Shown in pieces: positions 13,645 to 19,259 of a DNA stretch of 20,173 nucleotides (position 1 is the first letter of the stretch; each line of letters starts with the position of its first letter). The notes under the pieces are model-generated. The model saw nothing but the letters and a program-made list of their open reading frames with translations, ran no database searches and was not told the DNA's origin. This stretch comes from a virus. The DNA is taken from positions 1 to 20,173 of IMG/VR virus record IMGVR_UViG_3300025097_002333. The stretch is one strand, 5' to 3'. Position numbers and translations under genes: made by a program.

Positions 13645-14344
13645 TTCCATAATCAAAATAAGACGTTTGCTCTGTATCTAAATCATTAATATAATCGGTT
13701 TCTAATGCTGTTAATGAACCGACCCCAGACGTATCAGTAACTTGAGTTGATTTTGATTCAGCTGTTAATCCTGGTAAGAATGTATGATCATTTCTTCTTG
13801 CACGTAATCTAAATACATAATGTCCTTGAAGTTGATTTATTTCTCCGACCATTTGATCTATGCGTTCTGTAATTTCAAATATTTTACCATCTTTTCCTCC
13901 CGGTCGATCATCACCATATTCAGTTAATTGAAATACATCTCCTGCGTTAGGCATAGTAACAGAAGCACTAGCATAATTAGAAGATAGAGTTTGTTGATAA
14001 GACTCAATATCTATTACAGCTGCTAACTCATCATCTGATACTAACCCGTATTGTGAATATGTTATCATTCCGTCTGTTAAATCTATTAACATAGTAAGTG
14101 TTTGCGGAGTTTGATATCCTTCATACGGGTTTTCACCATATACTTTATCCGTATTAGCTAAATTAAATTTACGTATATAATAATTTACTTGAGTACCATA
14201 TAGCCGTATTTGCTCTTTCCACCATCTTTTATACGTTTGATTCCGCTCAGTTGTATTAAGGTCTTTATTATTAAACCTAGTAGTATCTTTAGCGTCACTA
14301 TGATAGTTAACTGCAGTTACTGTATCTGTACTCCATCCGGGCAT
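13613..14344 (-). CDS. 14: Neck protein, T4 gp14-like
   Basis: A 243-aa protein close to T4 gp14 (256 aa), which with gp13 forms the head-completion collar where the tail joins. Features in the T4 order: an N-terminal segment RLYGTQVNYYIRKFNLANTD with 'VYGENPYEGY' (T4 '[23 protein letters not shown]'), a MPNAGDVFQLTEY strand (T4 KEPKEGDLIYFPM), then GKIFEITERID and GHYVFRLRARRNDHTFLPG (T4 NSLFEINWVE and AIRKITAGKFIYSG). The C-terminus is acidic and aromatic (DVYGDYY; T4 ends DNDFMD). It lies 1 base overlapped behind the 103-aa gene, with no promoter of its own. It is on the minus strand, opposite to terminase and sheath, unlike T4. Confidence 0.75.
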   Translation of the reverse strand: MPGWSTDTVTAVNYHSDAKDTTRFNNKDLNTTERNQTYKRWWKEQIRLYGTQVNYYIRKFNLANTDKVYGENPYEGYQTPQTLTMLIDLTDGMITYSQYGLVSDDELAAVIDIESYQQTLSSNYASASVTMPNAGDVFQLTEYGDDRPGGKDGKIFEITERIDQMVGEINQLQGHYVFRLRARRNDHTFLPGLTAESKSTQVTDTSGVGSLTALETDYINDLDTEQTSYFDYGTNDDVYGDYY

Positions 14345-14655
14345 TATTTTTTAATATAATATTGATTATTTGCAACATACATTGTTATTCCTGTATTACC
14401 TAAATTTCTAGATCCAGTCTCCTCAAGATCTGTAATTTTAAATAATTGTTTTATCTCTTGAGCTTCTTGATCATTTAAAAGCCGCACACCTGTTTGTGAT
14501 GCTTTTAATGCTTTTAATTTATGAGGATATCTAGCATCAGTGCGATGACTAGCAGGTAACAAATTTTGATGTGTTCTATTAGAGCCTGTACTTCCTCTTA
14601 ACTTATATAAATCCTTACACCCTAAAGCTTCAAGAAATTTTCGAGTAAATAACAT
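14344..14655 (-). CDS. 103-aa basic protein upstream of gp14, unknown function
   Basis: A basic small protein with FTRKFLEALGCKDLYKLRG at its start, a His/Arg-rich middle (residues about 27-50), then LLNDQEAQEIKQLFKITDLEETG and a C-terminal strand TGITMYVANNQYYIKK. It shares one base with the gp14 start (stop TAA/ATG) and is co-transcribed with it. A late-type ATTAAATA motif lies 6 bases before its ATG, directly after a terminator. A head-tail joining role would fit the neighbour but is inference. No family recognised. Confidence 0.68.
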   Translation of the reverse strand: MLFTRKFLEALGCKDLYKLRGSTGSNRTHQNLLPASHRTDARYPHKLKALKASQTGVRLLNDQEAQEIKQLFKITDLEETGSRNLGNTGITMYVANNQYYIKK

Positions 14656-14661
14656 TTTAAG

Positions 14662-14669
14662 TATTTAAT
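14662..14669 (-). promoter_or_regulatory. Late promoter motif ATTAAATA, 6 bases before the 103-aa gene
   Basis: Minus-strand ATTAAATA, then CTTAAA, then the ATG at 14655. The same core plus CTT is found at 12675 on the other strand. It follows the terminator's T-run immediately, so one unit ends and the next begins within about 45 bases. Confidence 0.45.
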
Positions 14670-14699
14670 AAAAAAAGCCCCCTACATATGTAAAGGGCT
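14669..14699 (-). terminator. Intrinsic terminator after the acidic-protein gene
   Basis: On the minus strand AGCCCTTTACAT pairs with ATGTAGGGGGCT (12 pairs with two G-U wobbles, almost no loop), followed directly by TTTTTTT. On the plus strand the two wobbles become A-C mismatches and no T-run follows, so it works for minus-strand transcription only. Confidence 0.8.
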
Positions 14700-14728
14700 C
14701 TCAAAGGTATTATGTATTTTTAATTATT

Positions 14729-15289
14729 TTAGGTTTTAGAATTTGCCTTTAATGGTCCAGGCTTTCCAGATGGATGTTTTCCTCCAGCCTTACCAACTGT
14801 TTTTCCATCTGTAGTTGGCTTACCAGTTGACGCCGGATCATCTGTAACTTTTGCGTCTGCTGAACCACGTCCAACTCCACCTAAGCTATCAGCTGCAGGA
14901 TCTGTGGCCTTACCTCCACCATCAGAAGGATCCTTGCCAACTGTTTTTCCGTCACTGGTCGGCTTACCTGTTGACTGTTCGTCTCCTTCTTCAACCGTAT
15001 CAGTGCTCTCGCGTCGAAATCCCTCATCAGGTACCTCATCGCCTCCACCGATCTCATCCTCGTCTCCCCCAAGCTCATCTTCAGGAGCTGGTAATTGATC
15101 AACCACTGCCTTTAATGCATCGGCTTGATCTGGAGTTAGTGTTACAGTGATTTCCTCACCGCCAAGTTCGTCTCCGAATTCGTCGCCAACACCGAGATCG
15201 TCGGCACCCGGAAGACCGAGTTCGAAGTCGTCGTCTTCGCTCATAACTTGCTCATAAAGTTTATCAAATATTGATTTATCTTGTGACAT
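14729..15289 (-). CDS. Nested in-frame gene: 186-aa C-terminal module made from an internal start
   Basis: Same frame and stop as the 420-aa ORF, starting at its Met235. Upstream on the minus strand are an exact late promoter TATAAATA (15317-15310), then ATTCTAAC, an AAAGG Shine-Dalgarno (15301-15297), 7 bases, and ATG. This is nearly the same leader as that of the gp18 sheath gene, so the internal start is probably used strongly. The product starts MSQDKSIFDKLYEQVMSEDDDFELG, a natural-looking N-terminus. It has one likely folded element (EEITVTLTPDQADALKAVVDQLPAP) and a disordered Gly/Thr/Lys tail. In the longer protein the promoter and leader are simply translated (as DSINNSNKGNI), as expected if an upstream stop codon was lost. 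It may be the main product. Confidence 0.6.
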   Translation of the reverse strand: MSQDKSIFDKLYEQVMSEDDDFELGLPGADDLGVGDEFGDELGGEEITVTLTPDQADALKAVVDQLPAPEDELGGDEDEIGGGDEVPDEGFRRESTDTVEEGDEQSTGKPTSDGKTVGKDPSDGGGKATDPAADSLGGVGRGSADAKVTDDPASTGKPTTDGKTVGKAGGKHPSGKPGPLKANSKT

Positions 15290-15991
15290 AATATTACCTT
15301 TGTTAGAATTATTTATACTATCCTCAACAACTTTCTTCTCTTTTTTAGTATTTTTTTCTTCCTCTTCTTTAGGCTCCTGTAAATCATCATCTACATTCTC
15401 TGTGGACGACTTAACATCTTTTGTATCAACTTCACCTTTCGGTCGTTGTGTCTTTTTATCTACCTTCGCTCCAACAGATTCATCTGGTTGTTTAAACGAC
15501 TCACCGTCTTCTTCATTTAATTTAGATTTTAGTGAAAACCCTCGCGAACTTGAAGATAATCGACTTTCATACTCAGACATTATATTTGTAAATTTCATAA
15601 CTTTCTTTTTCTCCTTTAATGTAACTTTCTTTCTCTCAACTTTACGAGGTGAGTCCGTAGTACCAATACTTATAGCCGCCTCTCGCTTTACAACTGCGTC
15701 TCGTTTAACCTCAATTGCATCCCTAACAGCTGCTAAATTCACATACTCCCCATCAAGATCAAGAATTACAAAGTCATCATCTTCGCCCTCAACTTCCACT
15801 ATATCTCCAACCTCTAAAGGCTCGGAATCTAAATAATCACCACTATGACGAGAAGGATCACCGAATTCTGCCTCATCACCAAAATCTGGTCCTATGTCTT
15901 CTGTTACAGTTTCTTTTGTCTTTTCAGCAACTACCTTTGCCGTAGCGCTTGCAAAGGCTTCATTAATAGAGTTTAAATCTCTGCTGTTCAT
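14729..15991 (-). CDS. Large acidic low-complexity protein (420 aa), apparent fusion of modules; probable virion/prohead component
   Basis: A 420-aa, strongly acidic, mostly disordered chain. The N-terminal part (1-131) starts MNSRDLNSINEAFASATAKV, then GDIVEVEGEDDDFVILDLDGEYVNLAAV, an SH3-like beta stretch. From Met132 there is MKFTNIMSEYESRL with a basic/acidic tail. From Met235 there is MSQDKSIFDKLYEQVMSEDDDFELG, a fresh 'short helix plus acidic' start. EEITVTLTPDQADALKAVVDQL follows, and a Gly/Lys/Thr-rich tail ends the chain, with a repeated STGKPTxDGKTVGK. It looks like separate small structural genes joined in one frame. An exact TATAAATA lies 5 bases before the start at 15991. A second exact TATAAATA and an AAAGG site precede Met235 (see nested CDS). 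An acidic scaffold or internal head role is inferred only. Confidence 0.7.
   Translation of the reverse strand: MNSRDLNSINEAFASATAKVVAEKTKETVTEDIGPDFGDEAEFGDPSRHSGDYLDSEPLEVGDIVEVEGEDDDFVILDLDGEYVNLAAVRDAIEVKRDAVVKREAAISIGTTDSPRKVERKKVTLKEKKKVMKFTNIMSEYESRLSSSSRGFSLKSKLNEEDGESFKQPDESVGAKVDKKTQRPKGEVDTKDVKSSTENVDDDLQEPKEEEEKNTKKEKKVVEDSINNSNKGNIMSQDKSIFDKLYEQVMSEDDDFELGLPGADDLGVGDEFGDELGGEEITVTLTPDQADALKAVVDQLPAPEDELGGDEDEIGGGDEVPDEGFRRESTDTVEEGDEQSTGKPTSDGKTVGKDPSDGGGKATDPAADSLGGVGRGSADAKVTDDPASTGKPTTDGKTVGKAGGKHPSGKPGPLKANSKT
14789..14975. repeat. Pair of 43-base imperfect direct repeats (14789-14831 and 14933-14975)
   Basis: Two copies, 144 bases apart, differing at a handful of positions. 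On the minus strand each codes for STGKPT(S/T)DGKTVGK in the tail of the acidic protein. They probably arose by duplication within the gene. Confidence 0.75.
15310..15317 (-). promoter_or_regulatory. Exact late promoter TATAAATA inside the 420-aa ORF
   Basis: Minus-strand TATAAATA, 20 bases before the internal ATG at 15289, with AAAGG at 15301-15297. The following bases (ATTCTAA) resemble those after the gp18 promoter (ATTGTAA). Confidence 0.65.
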
Positions 15992-15998
15992 GTAAATA
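15991..15998 (+). promoter_or_regulatory. Probable late promoter TGTAAATA for terminase
   Basis: Plus-strand TGTAAATA, one mismatch from TATAAATA, 6 bases before the GTG at 16005. It overlaps the minus-strand TATAAATA at 15997-16004 by two bases. Confidence 0.4.
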
Positions 15999-16004
15999 TT
16001 TATA
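15997..16004 (-). promoter_or_regulatory. Exact late promoter TATAAATA for the 420-aa gene
   Basis: Minus-strand TATAAATA, then TTTAC and the ATG at 15991. The 5-base spacing leaves no space for a leader. The whole gap between the divergent genes is 13 bases. Confidence 0.6.
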
Positions 16005-17723
16005 GTGCCACGGCTAAAAAAAGACGATAAATTTTATTTAGGTAATACAAATTTACCTAATCCTAATATGGAGTACGAATGGACTCCTGACATGGTAAAG
16101 TCTCTTAAGAAAGCCAGAAAAAACATTCTTCACTTTGCCGAAAACTTTTTTCACATTGTTAATCTTGATCGAGGTCGAATGTTAATAAACTTATATGCTT
16201 ATCAAAAAAGAGTATTACGTAGTTTAAGAGATCATAGATTTGTAGCTTGTTTAGCTAGTAGACAGACTGGAAAGACTACTATGATGACAATTTATGCTCT
16301 ATGGATTGCTTGTTTTGAAGACGATCAACGTATATTAATTGTTGCTAATAAAGAACAGACTGCTATTAGTATTTTCTCAAGAGTGAGATTAGCATATGAA
16401 AATTTACCAAATTATCTCAAACCCGGTGTTGTAGAATACGGTAAAACTTCTATGAAATTAGCAAATGGTAGTAGTATTGGTATTAGTACTACAAGTTCAG
16501 ACGCTGGCCGAGGAGAATCTGTTAATGTACTAATTTTAGATGAGTTAGCTTTTATTCCAAATAATCTTGTCGAACAATTTTGGAGCTCAGTATATCCTAT
16601 TATTTCTGCATCAACAAAATCTAAAATATTTGTAGCATCTACTCCTAATGGTAGCGGTAATTTATTTCATACATTATATACAGAAGCAGAAAAAGGAACA
16701 AATAATTGGAAATCAGAGAAAATATTATGGCATGAGGTTCCTGGAAGAGATGAACAATGGAAGCACGACACAATTAAATCGATAGGCAGTGAAGAAGCCT
16801 TTGCGCAAGAGTTTGATTGCATGTTTCTTGATACTGGTGATTCATTTATTGATGAAATTTTCTTTGAAAAATTATTAGCAAAAGTAACAGAACCGACATA
16901 TGTATTTGATGACGGATGTTATAAAGTATGGGAAGAGCCCGATAAAGATCATTTATATACTATTGGAGTTGATGTAGCAGAAGGAGTCGGTCAAAATTTT
17001 AGTGTTATACAAGTTTTAGATATTACTGAATTACAGGATATAAAACAAGTTGCAGAATATGCATCTAATGAAATTAACCCATTTGAATTTACTACTAAAG
17101 TCCGGGACATATGTTATCACTGGGGAGCACCTCCTGTATTAATAGAAAGAAATAATTGTGGTAGTCAGGTCGTAGATAATTTATATCACCAATATAATTA
17201 CAGAAGCATAGTTAATTGGTCTCCTAAAGTAGGTCAGGTAAAGTATGACAGATTAGGAGTATACGCTCACACTAATACCAAATATAAAGGTGTTACTAAT
17301 ATGAGATATTGGATTAATGATATTAAGTGTGTCGATATAAGATCAAAACCTGCTGTCGTAGAACTGAAAAATTTTGTACGATACCCCAACGGGTCTTGGG
17401 CAGCTCAACCTGGGTTTGATTATGATGATAGAGTAATGGCAATGGTTTGGGCATTATTAATTTTAGAAAATAGCGTTATACAAAAATATTATAATGTACT
17501 AGAAATTGATAATAATCAACGCCCCGCAAAAATAGAACTAGGGCCATATATTGATCAAAAGTTCAGCAACTTTTTACAAGATTATAAAATGCAAAATATT
17601 GATGATACTTGGAAACCACCTCCAGTTTACTTTGAAGATATAAATATTTTAAGTTCAGACGAAGGACCTAATTATAATACAGATATGGAAGAACTACAAG
17701 CACAAGGATATGTTAGAGTATGA
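16005..17723 (+). CDS. 17: Terminase large subunit, T4 gp17-like
   Basis: A 572-aa packaging motor (T4 gp17 is 610 aa). ATPase domain: Walker A SRQTGKTT (85-92), Walker B VLILDE (175-180) with catalytic Glu180, coupling motif ASTPNG (211-216). The nuclease domain is RNase H-like, with acidic residues in GVDVAEG (Asp323), LIERNN (Glu381) and FDYDDRVMA (Asp474/475). The start is a GTG at 16005; no upstream ATG is available because the 420-aa gene starts 13 bases away on the other strand. The small terminase gp16 is not recognised in the window. The gene overlaps the tube-like gene by ATGA. It lacks the first roughly 30 residues of T4 gp17, but all motifs are present. Confidence 0.95.
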   Translation: MPRLKKDDKFYLGNTNLPNPNMEYEWTPDMVKSLKKARKNILHFAENFFHIVNLDRGRMLINLYAYQKRVLRSLRDHRFVACLASRQTGKTTMMTIYALWIACFEDDQRILIVANKEQTAISIFSRVRLAYENLPNYLKPGVVEYGKTSMKLANGSSIGISTTSSDAGRGESVNVLILDELAFIPNNLVEQFWSSVYPIISASTKSKIFVASTPNGSGNLFHTLYTEAEKGTNNWKSEKILWHEVPGRDEQWKHDTIKSIGSEEAFAQEFDCMFLDTGDSFIDEIFFEKLLAKVTEPTYVFDDGCYKVWEEPDKDHLYTIGVDVAEGVGQNFSVIQVLDITELQDIKQVAEYASNEINPFEFTTKVRDICYHWGAPPVLIERNNCGSQVVDNLYHQYNYRSIVNWSPKVGQVKYDRLGVYAHTNTKYKGVTNMRYWINDIKCVDIRSKPAVVELKNFVRYPNGSWAAQPGFDYDDRVMAMVWALLILENSVIQKYYNVLEIDNNQRPAKIELGPYIDQKFSNFLQDYKMQNIDDTWKPPPVYFEDINILSSDEGPNYNTDMEELQAQGYVRV

Positions 17724-18307
17724 ACCAAGCACCACTTAATAAAAATAGACAAGATAAATTTATACTAGTTTTAAATTTACCTGAAGGTATAAAAAATATT
17801 GTAGATAATATAGTTAGAAATACAAACAGAATTGACGCTAATAGTTTAGAAATTAGTATTGCAGGTACAGTAACTCCTACTGTCAGTATTCCTGAAAAAA
17901 CTATTCCGTATGGAGCACAAACTATAAAAGTTAGTTCTCATGCTCGACCAGCATATGAATCTTTAAATATAAATTTTAAAATTGACAACCAATTTAATAA
18001 TTATTGGGCAATATATAAATGGCTCGATATTATTAATGATATTAAAACTGGTAACTTTAATGAAGATGATATTATAAAATATAAATCACCTAAAGAGTTA
18101 ATGAGCCCTTCTCAGCAATTACCCGTATATTCATCTAATTTAACAGTATACGGTTTAGATGAATATGAAAACAGAAAAATTCAATGGGACTATATTGGAG
18201 CATTTCCAACTAAATTAGCTGAAATTCAATGGGACTATACTAATGAAGCTGAAATTACATCATCTGCTACTTTTGAATTTACAAAGATAGAGGCAAAATT
18301 AATTTAA
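17720..18307 (+). CDS. Tail tube-like protein (T4 gp19 family)
   Basis: A 195-aa protein with the pattern of T4 tail tube proteins: a beta-sandwich with TVSIPEKTIPYGAQTIKVSSHARPAYESLNINF (T4 gp19 'VPVGFMNRKINVAGDRTFDDWTVTV'), then a helix YWAIYKWLDIIND, a variable insert, and the C-terminal signature GAFPTKLAEIQWDYTNEAEITSSATFEFTKIEA (T4 'GLWPTNVGELQLDWDSNNEIQTFEVTLAL'). It is a little longer than gp19 (163 aa). It may be the main tube protein or a paralogue such as a tube initiator; a second gp19 could follow the sheath outside the window. It is translated from an ATGA overlap with terminase. Its stop overlaps that of the convergent RmlA gene. Confidence 0.66.
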   Translation: MNQAPLNKNRQDKFILVLNLPEGIKNIVDNIVRNTNRIDANSLEISIAGTVTPTVSIPEKTIPYGAQTIKVSSHARPAYESLNINFKIDNQFNNYWAIYKWLDIINDIKTGNFNEDDIIKYKSPKELMSPSQQLPVYSSNLTVYGLDEYENRKIQWDYIGAFPTKLAEIQWDYTNEAEITSSATFEFTKIEAKLI

Positions 18308-19176
18308 TCCCAAAAATAGCTCATCGCAACATTAGTCTTGTAAGAGCAACTAGGCATTTTTTCAACAATTTTTTTAAACTCTTTTTCTGTAATATTTCCT
18401 TGTAGCCATGACTCTCCTTCAATACAACCAATCATAGTATTTGTTCTGTCTTGTATAGATTTAACATACATAGACGCAGCGAACATTTCATCAGGACTAC
18501 CAGTATCAAACCATGCATAGCTACTATCTAAACTATTATGCCCTAATACATTATCCTGTAGGTAACTTTTATTCAAATCAGTAATTTCTAATTCATTTCT
18601 TTTTGATGGTTTTAAATTTCTTGCTCTTTTTCCAGCAGTATTATCATAAAAATAAATGCCAGTAACTGCTAAATTACTGGCAGGTGGATCTGGTTTTTCC
18701 TCAATTGAAACTACCTTTAACTCATCATTCTTACATTCCAACTCTATAACACCATAATCGGACGGATTTGAAACTTTATAACTTACAACACAAGCCTTAT
18801 TACTGTTGAGTTCCGGTTTTCTTATACCAGTAAATACATTATCACCTAAAATTAAACATACATCATCATCTCCTTGCCACGCTTCAGCAATAATTAATGC
18901 TTCTGCTATACCCGCAGGAGACATTTGTACTTTTAAAGTAAAATTAATCCCTAAATATGGTCGTGGTTTATCTGTTTGATTAAATAAACGCAATAAAGGG
19001 TCATACACTTGAGCGCTTGTAATAATCATTATATCCTTTATCCCTAATTTTATTAAAGTCGATAGGGGATAATAGATAGTAGGCTTGTCGTAAATTGGTA
19101 AAAGTTGCTTGGAAACAGTTTTTGTACTAGGATAAACTCTAGAACCTGTACCACCAGCTAAGATAATACCCTTCAT
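18304..19176 (-). CDS. rmlA: Glucose-1-phosphate thymidylyltransferase (RmlA)
   Basis: A 290-aa nucleotidyltransferase making dTDP-glucose from glucose-1-phosphate and dTTP, the first step to dTDP-rhamnose. Motifs: GGTGSRVYP (8-16; usual GGxGTRLxP), SKQLLPIYDKPTIYYPLS (22-39), ILGDNVF (109-115), IEEKPDPP (158-165), VTGIYFYD and ELEITDLN. Length and all key Lys/Asp/Arg residues fit the family. It stands alone on the minus strand between the tube-like protein and the sheath gene, far from RmlB and the epimerase/reductase. It has a promoter-like TATAAT and TATAAATA directly at its start, so it can be expressed on its own like a moron gene. The Thr-to-Ser change in GGTGSR is mild. Confidence 0.93.
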   Translation of the reverse strand: MKGIILAGGTGSRVYPSTKTVSKQLLPIYDKPTIYYPLSTLIKLGIKDIMIITSAQVYDPLLRLFNQTDKPRPYLGINFTLKVQMSPAGIAEALIIAEAWQGDDDVCLILGDNVFTGIRKPELNSNKACVVSYKVSNPSDYGVIELECKNDELKVVSIEEKPDPPASNLAVTGIYFYDNTAGKRARNLKPSKRNELEITDLNKSYLQDNVLGHNSLDSSYAWFDTGSPDEMFAASMYVKSIQDRTNTMIGCIEGESWLQGNITEKEFKKIVEKMPSCSYKTNVAMSYFWD

Positions 19177-19177
19177 A

Positions 19178-19190
19178 TATTTATATTATA
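19178..19190 (-). promoter_or_regulatory. Overlapping TATAAT and TATAAATA at the rmlA start
   Basis: On the minus strand TATAAT (19190-19185) overlaps TATAAATA (19185-19178) by one base, then T and the ATG. TATAAT is 8 bases from the ATG, right for a host-type -10 with a near-leaderless mRNA; a TTGATT lies 15 bases upstream of it. The late octamer is only 1 base from the ATG, too close for a normal late start. Confidence 0.4.
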
Positions 19191-19233
19191 CTGCTTATTT
19201 CGCTAAATCAACTAAAATATGTTTGCGAGAAAC

Positions 19234-19241
19234 AATAAATA
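19234..19241 (+). promoter_or_regulatory. Late promoter AATAAATA for the sheath gene
   Basis: Plus-strand AATAAATA, 18 bases before the gp18 ATG, followed by ATTGTAAAGG. The AAAGG at 19247-19251 is a good Shine-Dalgarno, 8 bases from the ATG. One mismatch to the T4 consensus. Confidence 0.6.
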
Positions 19242-19259
19242 ATTGTAAAGGTTTTTACT

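Noticed and set aside
14851-15150. 99-aa plus-strand and other ORFs antisense to or out of frame with the acidic protein C-terminus
   Set aside because: Composition (Leu/His/Gln-rich) is that of an out-of-frame shadow; the minus-strand frame has promoter, ribosome site and terminator support.
15300-15836. 178-aa plus-strand ORF antisense to the acidic protein
   Set aside because: Ser/Phe/Thr-rich low-complexity shadow of the Glu/Lys/Asp codons on the minus strand; no start signal.
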